A stretch of 48,334 nucleotides of DNA, from NCBI GenBank assembly GCA_016744595.1, contig JADGEB010000024.1, forward strand, positions 1 to 48,334, written 5' to 3'. Under the pieces are notes generated by a model, which saw nothing but the letters and a program-made list of their open reading frames with translations, was not told where the DNA came from and did no database searches. This document shows, piece by piece, positions 42,451 to 48,334 of the stretch; within the stretch, counting starts at the first letter, position 1; each line of letters opens with the position of its first letter. Made by a program: the position numbers and the translations under genes. Origin of the DNA: Desulfuromusa sp. (GTDB lineage Bacteria; Desulfobacterota; Desulfuromonadia; Desulfuromonadales; Geopsychrobacteraceae).

Positions 42451-43734
42451 ATGAATCACAAAAAATCAGAAGAACTATTCACTAAGGCCAAAACCATTAT
42501 TCCCGGTGGAGTTAACAGTCCGGTAAGAGCATTTAAAGCCGTCGGTTGTAATCCGGTTTTTATCGAGAAAGCGGCCGGAAGTAAAATTTATGATGCAGAT
42601 GGTAATGAATATATCGATTATGTTGGTTCCTGGGGGCCGATGATTTTGGGACACTGCCACCCTAAGGTTGTTGAGGCGATTCAGAAAACAGCTGCCAGTG
42701 GCGCTTCTTTCGGTGCTCCAACTGACCTTGAAACCGAACTAGCCGAACTGGTGAATCAGGCCTATCCAAATGTTGAAAAAGTACGGATGGTTTCATCTGG
42801 AACTGAAGCAACTATGAGTGCAATTCGACTGGCACGCGGATTTACCGGTCGAGATAAAATCCTCAAATTTGATGGTTGCTATCATGGCCACGCTGATTCC
42901 TTACTGGTGAAAGCTGGGAGCGGAGCAGCAACCTTTGGTGTGCCGACCTCTCCTGGAGTACCAGCTGATTTTGCCAAACACACCTTGACGGCAACCTATA
43001 ATGATTTGCTAGATGTCAAAGAGATCGTCGCTGCCAACAAGAATGAAATTGCCTGTATTATCCTTGAAGCAATTGCCGGGAATATGGGCTGTGTACCACC
43101 AGCCGAAGGATTCCTCCAAGGCTTACGGGATCTCTGTACCAAAGAAGGGATTCTCCTGATTGTTGATGAAGTCATGACTGGCTTCCGGGTTGCTTACGGT
43201 GGGGCACAAGAGCGCTACGGTGTGCGTGGAGATTTGGTCTGTCTCGGCAAAATTATTGGCGGGGGTCTGCCTGTTGGTGCATTTGGTGGGAAACGTGAGG
43301 TCATGGAAGCTCTTTCACCTGATGGTGGTATTTATCAGGCCGGAACCCTTTCGGGGAATCCTTTGGCAATGAGTGCTGGAATCACAACCTTGAGACTTCT
43401 TCAAGAAGAGGGGTTTTACCAGCAGATTGAAGAAAAAAGTTCTTATCTGGAAAAAGGCCTGCAACAGGTCACAGGGAACAGCTCAGTTGCAACCTGCTGG
43501 CAACGAGTTGGTGGAATGTTCTGTACCTACTTCCAAAAAGGTCCAGTCAACAATTTTGACGATGCGCTAAAAAGTGATACTGAAGCCTTTGGACGTTATT
43601 TCCGCGGCATGCTAGATCAAGGAATCAACCTGGCTCCGGCACAATTTGAAGCCGGATTTATGAGTATTGCTCACTCCAAGGAAGATCTTGATAAAACTAT
43701 TGCTGCGGTGGAAAAAGCTTTGGCGGTCGTTTGA
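42451..43734 (+). CDS. hemL: Glutamate-1-semialdehyde 2,1-aminomutase
   Basis: 427 residues, the normal length. Converts glutamate-1-semialdehyde to 5-aminolevulinate, the haem precursor of the C5 pathway. Motifs include [16 protein letters not shown] near the N-terminus, [33 protein letters not shown] and the PLP-lysine loop [17 protein letters not shown] with K at ~267. The frame opens at 42376, but homologous sequence begins at [10 protein letters not shown], where ATG 42451 follows GGGAG at a somewhat long distance. A strong need for haem fits the many cytochromes in this region. Confidence 0.96.
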   Translation: MNHKKSEELFTKAKTIIPGGVNSPVRAFKAVGCNPVFIEKAAGSKIYDADGNEYIDYVGSWGPMILGHCHPKVVEAIQKTAASGASFGAPTDLETELAELVNQAYPNVEKVRMVSSGTEATMSAIRLARGFTGRDKILKFDGCYHGHADSLLVKAGSGAATFGVPTSPGVPADFAKHTLTATYNDLLDVKEIVAANKNEIACIILEAIAGNMGCVPPAEGFLQGLRDLCTKEGILLIVDEVMTGFRVAYGGAQERYGVRGDLVCLGKIIGGGLPVGAFGGKREVMEALSPDGGIYQAGTLSGNPLAMSAGITTLRLLQEEGFYQQIEEKSSYLEKGLQQVTGNSSVATCWQRVGGMFCTYFQKGPVNNFDDALKSDTEAFGRYFRGMLDQGINLAPAQFEAGFMSIAHSKEDLDKTIAAVEKALAVV

Positions 43735-43755
43735 GTTTGATTTTTTAAGATTAGT

Positions 43756-43787
43756 TTTCCCCTCTCCCCATTTGTGGGAGAGGGAAA
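43756..43787. terminator. Bidirectional terminator between hemL and mltG
   Basis: TTTCCCCTCTCCC and GGGAGAGGGAAA pair with one bulged C around a loop of about seven bases. T-rich tails lie on both sides, and the genes converge. Confidence 0.8.
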
Positions 43788-43795
43788 CAGCATTG

Positions 43796-44806
43796 CTACT
43801 TCTTCCGGTTCCGCCGCTGTTGAGCCAAATACTCTTTCACTGCAGCATTATGTTCCTTCAGCGTCCTTGAAAACTGATGCCCTCCATCTCCCGTAGCAAC
43901 AAAATAAAGATATTTTGTCTGGGCTGGATCTACGGCCGCTTTAAGAGCAGCCAAACCAGGGCTGGCAATCGGACCCGGTGGGAGCCCTCTGATGAGGTAC
44001 GTATTATATGGGGTTGGGGTGTTCAGGTGTTTGCGGGTGAGATTGCCATCGAAATTTTTGATCCCATAGATGACAGTTGGATCGGTTTGCAACGGAATCT
44101 TTCGTTTTAAACGGTTATGAAAAACCGAAGAGATCAGAGGCATCTCTGCAACGACCCCCGTTTCCTTCTCAATAATCGATGCCAGTGTCAACCACTGATG
44201 AGCTGTCAAACCCAACTTTTCCGCTTCTTTCTTTAGCTTGGAACCAGCATGGTCACGAAACTGGCTAACCATCATTGACAACAATGCTTTTTCACCAATT
44301 CCAGGAGCAAACAGATAGGTTTCAGGAAACAGGTAGCCTTCCAGATTATCAGCCTCAATTCCCAGAGAGTGAATAAAAGGTGCATCGTGTGCCAGTTCTG
44401 ACAATTTTTCCTGCTGCCCAAAACCCTTTTCTGCCGCTCTGACAATAATTTGTTGCAGAGTAAATCCTTCAGGAATAGTCAAACTGACCTTTTCAACATC
44501 ACCCTGAACCAGGCGGTCAAGAACTTCTCCGGGAGTGGCTGGTTCACTGAAGCGATAATTACCAGCCTGAATTTGCCCCCCCTGCTGCTTCCAGCGCGCT
44601 AATAACTTCACCACCAAGGCGCTACGGACAACTCCGCTATCTTGTAGATCATTAGCAATCTGATTCAGCCCGCTACCAGGCTGAACCTGTAATTTGATTG
44701 AAGCTGACAACTCTTGTGGAACCGAAATTTGAATATAAGTGAGAAGAGCTGTTACCGGAGCGGCCAAAATGACCAGAGAAACAAACCACAAAGTATATTT
44801 GCGCAT
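43796..44806 (-). CDS. mltG: Endolytic murein transglycosylase MltG
   Basis: 336 residues: one N-terminal membrane anchor (WFVSLVILAAPVTALLTYI, ~7-25), a LysM-like segment (VQPGSGLNQIANDLQDSGVV, ~40-60), then the YceG/MltG domain with YLFPETYLF (~158-166), LASIIEKETGV containing the catalytic glutamate (~208-218), FHNRLKRKIPLQTDPTVIYG (~228-247) and NTYLIRGLPPGPIASPG. Cleaves nascent glycan strands in the periplasm. A basic tail (QQRRNRKK) ends the protein. It is followed upstream by plsY, 51 bases away, in the same direction. Confidence 0.93.
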   Translation of the reverse strand: MRKYTLWFVSLVILAAPVTALLTYIQISVPQELSASIKLQVQPGSGLNQIANDLQDSGVVRSALVVKLLARWKQQGGQIQAGNYRFSEPATPGEVLDRLVQGDVEKVSLTIPEGFTLQQIIVRAAEKGFGQQEKLSELAHDAPFIHSLGIEADNLEGYLFPETYLFAPGIGEKALLSMMVSQFRDHAGSKLKKEAEKLGLTAHQWLTLASIIEKETGVVAEMPLISSVFHNRLKRKIPLQTDPTVIYGIKNFDGNLTRKHLNTPTPYNTYLIRGLPPGPIASPGLAALKAAVDPAQTKYLYFVATGDGGHQFSRTLKEHNAAVKEYLAQQRRNRKK

Positions 44807-44857
44807 AGTCGCTTTCGGGGATTAATCCCACATCCTGCTCTTATTTAAGAGATGCCA

Positions 44858-45445
44858 TTACAGATTAAATTTGTTCTCGGTTCCACTACGCAATCGTTCA
44901 ATGTTGGCTCTATGCTTCCAGATAACCAACGAGGCGATAATCAGCGTTGCGATAACCAGTGCGAATGAACTTTCCAACAAAAAGACCAGAAGCGGTACTG
45001 TTGCTGCAGCTGAAATTGACGCAAGTGAGATGTAGCGCCATTTCCAGAGAACTAGAACAAAAACAACCAAGAGGTAAAGAACCGATAGGGGCGATAAAAC
45101 CAGAAAAATTCCTAGAGCAGTGGCAACTCCCTTCCCCCCCTTAAACCCTAAATAAATCGGATAGCAATGACCTATAAATGCCGCCAGGGCAACCAGAGCA
45201 ATCCCGTTCTCGGCTAAGTTGAAACCCTGCTGCGCAATCAGCAGAGGGATCACCCCTTTCAGGCAATCCCCGACCAGAGTGATAACCCCAAGCTTGCGCC
45301 CAGCTACCCGATAAACATTGGTGGCACCAATATTTCCACTACCAGCGCTGCGGATATCTTCTCCCCCTACCAGCCGGGTCAAAATTACACCAGTAGGAAT
45401 TGCACCAATCAGATATGCAGCAATTGTCAGAAAAAAAAGAGTCAT
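44858..45445 (-). CDS. plsY: Glycerol-3-phosphate acyltransferase PlsY
   Basis: 195 residues, with five to seven hydrophobic helices. Diagnostic motifs are DIRSAGSGNIGATNVYRVAG (~30-49), CLKGVIPLL (~61-69), FIGHCYPIYLGFKGGKGVATALG (long form ~90-112) and IWKHRANIERLRSGTENKF at the C-terminus. Transfers acyl groups from acyl-phosphate to glycerol-3-phosphate, the first step of phospholipid synthesis, at the inner membrane. Adjacent to the NifU-like gene with five bases between. Confidence 0.95.
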   Translation of the reverse strand: MTLFFLTIAAYLIGAIPTGVILTRLVGGEDIRSAGSGNIGATNVYRVAGRKLGVITLVGDCLKGVIPLLIAQQGFNLAENGIALVALAAFIGHCYPIYLGFKGGKGVATALGIFLVLSPLSVLYLLVVFVLVLWKWRYISLASISAAATVPLLVFLLESSFALVIATLIIASLVIWKHRANIERLRSGTENKFNL

Positions 45446-45450
45446 AAAAC

Positions 45451-45828
45451 CTATAGTCTCTTCAAAGCAGATTTACGATATTCATTTATCGCTCCCCGCA
45501 ATGCTCCAGCAGCAAGATTTGAGCAATGTTGTTTCTCTCCAGGAAGCCCCCCCAAAGCATCAGCGATAGTTTTTTCGTCAATTTTTAAAGCTTCGGTAAG
45601 GGTTTTTCCCATGGCCATTTCACTGGCTATAGAAGACGTTGCAATGGCAGCAGCACACCCATAAATTTTATATTTAATATCGACAATCTTGTCCTTTTTA
45701 ATCTTCAGGGACAACAAAAGGGTGTCCCCACAGCTAGGGTCTCCAACCTGAATAATCGCAGTGGGCTCTTCGATAATCCCAATATTACGTGGATTTTTGA
45801 AATGATCCATGACTTCTTCAGTGTACAC
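45451..45828 (-). CDS. NifU/IscU-type iron-sulfur cluster assembly scaffold
   Basis: 125 residues with the three scaffold cysteines in GDPSCGDTLLL (~29-39), YGCAAAIATSS (~56-66) and KQHCSNLAAGAL (~99-110), and the ligand Asp in the GD motif. Builds and hands on Fe-S clusters. It starts with GTG 45828 placed seven bases after GAGGTGA. No nifS/iscS is adjacent, so cysteine desulfurase is encoded elsewhere. Named iscU or nifU in relatives; symbol left open. Confidence 0.92.
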   Translation of the reverse strand: MYTEEVMDHFKNPRNIGIIEEPTAIIQVGDPSCGDTLLLSLKIKKDKIVDIKYKIYGCAAAIATSSIASEMAMGKTLTEALKIDEKTIADALGGLPGEKQHCSNLAAGALRGAINEYRKSALKRL

Positions 45829-45943
45829 GACTTACTCACCTCTATCTTTCCTATTTTAATTCTGAAATACACAAGAGAGCAGTGTACAGCCGCTTAAAGG
45901 TTGAGGGCAAATGTAAATTTGATTTAGTAGATCAAACGCAAAA

Positions 45944-45965
45944 AAGCAGCCTGATACGGCTGCTT
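45944..45965 (-). terminator. Terminator after the 52-residue membrane protein gene
   Basis: On the minus strand AAGCAGCC-N6-GGCTGCTT is followed by TTTT, a standard intrinsic terminator 36 bases beyond the stop at 46001. It supports a real leftward transcript there. Confidence 0.85.
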
Positions 45966-46000
45966 ATAAATACTCTATAGTGTCAGGTTTCAGCTGTGGT

Positions 46001-46159
46001 CTATGCACCCCAACGCGAAATAATACGAAACTTCTCTTCATCATCCAACCAGTCGGCATTGATAATGCGTCCTTTACTTTCCCAGGTTTTCAGCGAAATG
46101 AAGCCAAAGATAAGCAGCGAAAAAATAATTCCAAATCCGATCAATAGAATGTAGGTCAC
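46001..46159 (-). CDS. Small single-pass membrane protein (52 residues)
   Basis: A GTG start (46159) lies five bases after GGGGAGG, and the frame runs 52 codons to TAG. Residues ~3-24 are one hydrophobic helix (YILLIGFGIIFSLLIFGFIS); the remainder is charged (KTWESKGRIINADWLDDEEK, then FRIISRWGA). A strong intrinsic terminator follows. Ribosome site, membrane helix, amphipathic tail and terminator together make it a convincing gene. The topology resembles small subunits or assembly factors of membrane complexes, but no family is recognised. It is divergent from the LysR gene, 103 bases away. Confidence 0.75.
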   Translation of the reverse strand: MTYILLIGFGIIFSLLIFGFISLKTWESKGRIINADWLDDEEKFRIISRWGA

Positions 46160-46262
46160 AATGGCCTCCCCTATGCAGTACGTTGTATTGTTGGTTGAAT
46201 ATTAAACCCACACAGTGTATAAGTAAAACCATTCATTTTAAAGTATAGGATAAATTAAACTT

Positions 46263-47219
46263 ATGCTTCCTGATTTCAACCGCCTCAAGGTTTTTTATCA
46301 TATTTACTCGTTAAACAGCATTGTTGCTGCAGCAAACCAGTTACATTTGTCGCAACCAGCTATCAGCCAGCAACTGCAAAAACTGGAAGTTGAACTTAAA
46401 GTCCCGCTGTTTACCCGATTACACAAAAAGTTGGTTCCGACCGCTGCAGGAGAACGCTTATTTACTCTTGTCGAACCTTTTGTCGAAAAGCTACAGGATG
46501 AAATCCCCTATATCCGTCAACCCTTGGACCGTCCTGCAGGGATGCTACGCATTGGTGCTCCCAGGGAATTTGGGAAGGAATACTTACCGCGTTTTTGTTA
46601 TGAATTTCGCCAGCTATACCCCGACGTCATGTTCAAACTGAAGTTCAAAGAATCCATCCCACTATTGACCATGATCAGAGAGGGAATATTGGATTATGCG
46701 TTGGTTGATGTTTATTTCAAGCGCGGGGAGCTCCCCAGCTTTTCGGATATTTTCAGTGTTGATCCACTGCTTAAAGAAGAGATGATTCTGGTTTGCTCAC
46801 AAGACTATTACCAAAATAAAGTTGCTGGGGATCACACATTCAAAAGCCTGGTTGATAAAGAATATATTACCGATGAGGATGACCCCTCAATTCTGACATT
46901 ATGGTTCAAACACCATTTCCACAAAATGCCCGAGAACCTTAATGTGGTTACCACTCTTGACAGTCATGAAGCGTTGCTTTCGGCACTTAAACTGGGGATG
47001 GGATTAGGTGTGGCTACAGCACATCTGGTTTGGGATGAAATTCAACGGGGCGAACTCGTACCGATAACAACATTGCAGATGAATATGGTCAATATGATTT
47101 CATTGGTACAGCTACAAGATAAAGTTCCAACCTTGACAGAAAAGACCTTTCGCGATTTTATGATAGCGGGTATGCAGAAAGCTGACGTTTTGAAGCGGTT
47201 CCAGTGTGCAGGATCTTAA
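46263..47219 (+). CDS. LysR-family transcriptional regulator
   Basis: 318 residues. The N-terminal winged helix is FNRLKVFYHIYSLNSIVAAANQLHLSQPAISQQLQKLE (long form ~5-42), followed by a type-2 periplasmic-binding-like effector domain (~90-300) with RIGAPREFGKEYLPRF and SLDSHEALLSALKLGMGLGVA-like sequence. The target may be the divergent 52-residue membrane protein gene or the downstream genes; no effector can be named. The upstream ribosome site is weak. Confidence 0.93.
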   Translation: MLPDFNRLKVFYHIYSLNSIVAAANQLHLSQPAISQQLQKLEVELKVPLFTRLHKKLVPTAAGERLFTLVEPFVEKLQDEIPYIRQPLDRPAGMLRIGAPREFGKEYLPRFCYEFRQLYPDVMFKLKFKESIPLLTMIREGILDYALVDVYFKRGELPSFSDIFSVDPLLKEEMILVCSQDYYQNKVAGDHTFKSLVDKEYITDEDDPSILTLWFKHHFHKMPENLNVVTTLDSHEALLSALKLGMGLGVATAHLVWDEIQRGELVPITTLQMNMVNMISLVQLQDKVPTLTEKTFRDFMIAGMQKADVLKRFQCAGS

Positions 47220-47242
47220 AAAGAAATGTTCAGGAGAAATTG

Positions 47243-47665
47243 ATGCCTATTCCAACCATTAACCTTGATTTCTGTAGTGAACCGGTCAATTTGCACTGCC
47301 CTGTTTGTGGGCAGCTCATTTTTGCTTTGGGAGTTCATCAAGAAAATTGCCCCCACCTTATCTTTCTGGGAGACTCCGCTAGTGGAAAGTGGTCGTGGCA
47401 GCAAGAACAATACGCTCAAGAGTTCAAGCTGACACTACAACAGAAATATGAAGAAGCCTGTAGAAATGGATTTTACAGCTCGATAGATGACTATATTGCG
47501 ACTATCCAAGCCGATAAATCTGCCACCATCGCAGCAGAGACTCTCTCCAGAAAATCAGCCTTTATGCTTTCTATTTCAACCTCAGATATCGGCTGCGGTG
47601 GAATGCACAATGGGACAATCCATGCTATTTTTGACTATCTGCCGCTACCACTCTGTACTCTATAG
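47243..47665 (+). CDS. Conserved-looking cysteine-containing protein of unknown function
   Basis: About 140 residues from ATG 47243, which follows AGGAG; the frame opens earlier at 47204, overlapping the LysR gene without a ribosome site. Near the N-terminus HCPVCGQLIF and ENCPHLIFLGD (~19-43) offer CPxCG...CPH, a possible zinc-binding pair. A second glycine/cysteine motif, SISTSDIGCGGMHNGTIH, lies near the C-terminus. Cytoplasmic; no signal peptide. It lies 23 bases after the LysR stop and may be co-transcribed. Function unknown. Confidence 0.72.
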   Translation: MPIPTINLDFCSEPVNLHCPVCGQLIFALGVHQENCPHLIFLGDSASGKWSWQQEQYAQEFKLTLQQKYEEACRNGFYSSIDDYIATIQADKSATIAAETLSRKSAFMLSISTSDIGCGGMHNGTIHAIFDYLPLPLCTL

Positions 47666-47675
47666 CCAAAGGTTG

Positions 47676-48334
47676 TCAGGCCAAAAACAGATCGTACCCA
47701 CATTTCAGCATCAACAAAGTCAGGACAAAACGAAATACCGGCACCACCACCTTATCGGCGTTATTGATCACTAACCCACTCCCCAGCCAGTTCCCACAAA
47801 TTGACCCTGCGATAGCCACCAATGCAACGGGCCAGAAAATCTGTCCCTGAATCAGAAAATAGATAAACGCAGAAACATTCGAAGCATAATTAACAATGCG
47901 GGCATTGGCACTGGCTTCACGGGTATTCATATGCAGAAAGATCATGAATGCCAACAATAGAAAAGTACCGGTTCCCGGGCCAAAAATACCATCGTAGCCG
48001 CCGAGCAACAATCCAGTCAGCGTGGCACGAAATATAATCTGCTGGCGAGTCAGTTCTGGTTTTTCCGATTGCAATCTCATATACCTGGCTTGCAAAGTGA
48101 ACAAAATCGGAATCATCACCAACAGTAGGATAAAAATAATACTGCGAGACAGGTATGTAGAGAGGGAAGCGCCGATTGCCGAACCGATCAGCGCAGCAAT
48201 AATCGCACAAACAACCGTTTTCCAGAGAATGGTACGATTTTTTATATAGCGATAAACAGCAAATGTGGTCCCAGTGGAACTGACACACTTGTTGGTACCA
48301 AGAATCAGTTCAGCAGGCATTCCCAGTGCCAGAT
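47676..48334 (-). CDS. TSUP-family (TauE/SafE) membrane permease, partial (5' end outside window)
   Basis: At least 219 residues, open at the right edge. In frame before the internal ATG at 48320 the sequence reads LALG, giving LALGMPAELILGTNKC, the N-terminal TSUP signature (GTNK). Helices include TVVCAIIAALIGSAIGASL, IILILLLVMIPILFTL-like and GLLLGGYDGIFGPGTGTFLLLAFM, the second half-repeat signature (DGIFGPGTG). TSUP proteins carry sulfite, sulfonates or other organosulfur anions across the inner membrane. Convergent with the unknown gene at 47243. Confidence 0.88.
   Translation of the reverse strand, partial: LALGMPAELILGTNKCVSSTGTTFAVYRYIKNRTILWKTVVCAIIAALIGSAIGASLSTYLSRSIIFILLLVMIPILFTLQARYMRLQSEKPELTRQQIIFRATLTGLLLGGYDGIFGPGTGTFLLLAFMIFLHMNTREASANARIVNYASNVSAFIYFLIQGQIFWPVALVAIAGSICGNWLGSGLVINNADKVVVPVFRFVLTLLMLKCGYDLFLA

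Noticed and set aside
1..48334. CRISPR arrays, tRNA/rRNA genes, insertion sequences, prophage
   Set aside because: No regularly spaced direct repeats, cloverleaf-like genes or transposase/integrase reading frames were seen; only palindromic intergenic repeats are present.

Overview
The window looks like chromosome from a marine or sedimentary anaerobe of the Desulfuromonadales (Geobacter/Desulfuromonas/Pelobacter relatives). The clues are many multihaem c-type cytochromes, a monomeric NapA with a NapM tetrahaem cytochrome, an octahaem HaoA-like protein, sigma-54 control of respiration genes, and a large beta-oxidation operon carrying extra iron-sulfur proteins. This assignment is an inference from gene content. 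No tRNA, rRNA, CRISPR array, transposase or prophage was recognised.

Region 1 (1-9150), molybdenum supply. A tungstate/molybdate-binding protein (wtpA, cut by the left edge) and a full-length ModE regulator read leftward from a sigma-70-like promoter that contains a near-perfect ModE box. Rightward, a sigma-54 promoter drives mobA, mobB, a ModE-like DNA-binding domain, a TonB-dependent receptor, an unusual membrane protein fused to a THEP1-type NTPase, and a tonB-like gene. The run converges on moeA.

Region 2 (7935-20117), nitrate respiration. napM-napA-napD-napG-napH-moeA reads leftward from its own sigma-54 promoter. Next come a YciI-like protein, an NtrC-type regulator and a sensor kinase with a periplasmic CxxCH haem site. 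Rightward lie a NapC/NrfH-type cytochrome and an octahaem HaoA-like protein. The predicted sum is nitrate to nitrite (Nap) and nitrite onward, probably to ammonium, by HaoCA; no nrfA is present in the window. The mob, nap and hao promoters share one palindrome, GYTACC-N4-GGTAAC, with its proximal edge 52-54 bases upstream of the GG of the -24 element. At mob and hao the box is doubled with exactly 34 bases between box starts. I propose this as the binding site of the local NtrC-type regulator, joining nitrate respiration, molybdenum cofactor maturation and a TonB-linked uptake system in one regulon.

Region 3 (20138-34752), fatty-acid oxidation. Ten leftward genes encode an acyl-CoA synthetase, a fused hydroxyacyl-CoA dehydrogenase/enoyl-CoA hydratase, a thiolase, two acyl-CoA dehydrogenase family proteins, an MBL-fold hydrolase, a dienoyl-CoA reductase-like flavoprotein, an enoyl-CoA hydratase, and two ferredoxin-like proteins. 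Two ACGT-N2-ACGT-type palindromes, one over the promoter, suggest a LiuR-like repressor. Large palindromes sit between some genes.

Region 4 (34943-41964) is a DUF1302 / DUF1329 / YCF48-like / RND-permease envelope cluster, probably moving hydrophobic compounds. Region 5 (42376-48334) is mainly housekeeping: hemL, mltG, plsY and a NifU-like scaffold, then a 52-residue membrane protein, a LysR regulator, an unknown cysteine-containing protein and a TSUP-family permease cut by the right edge.
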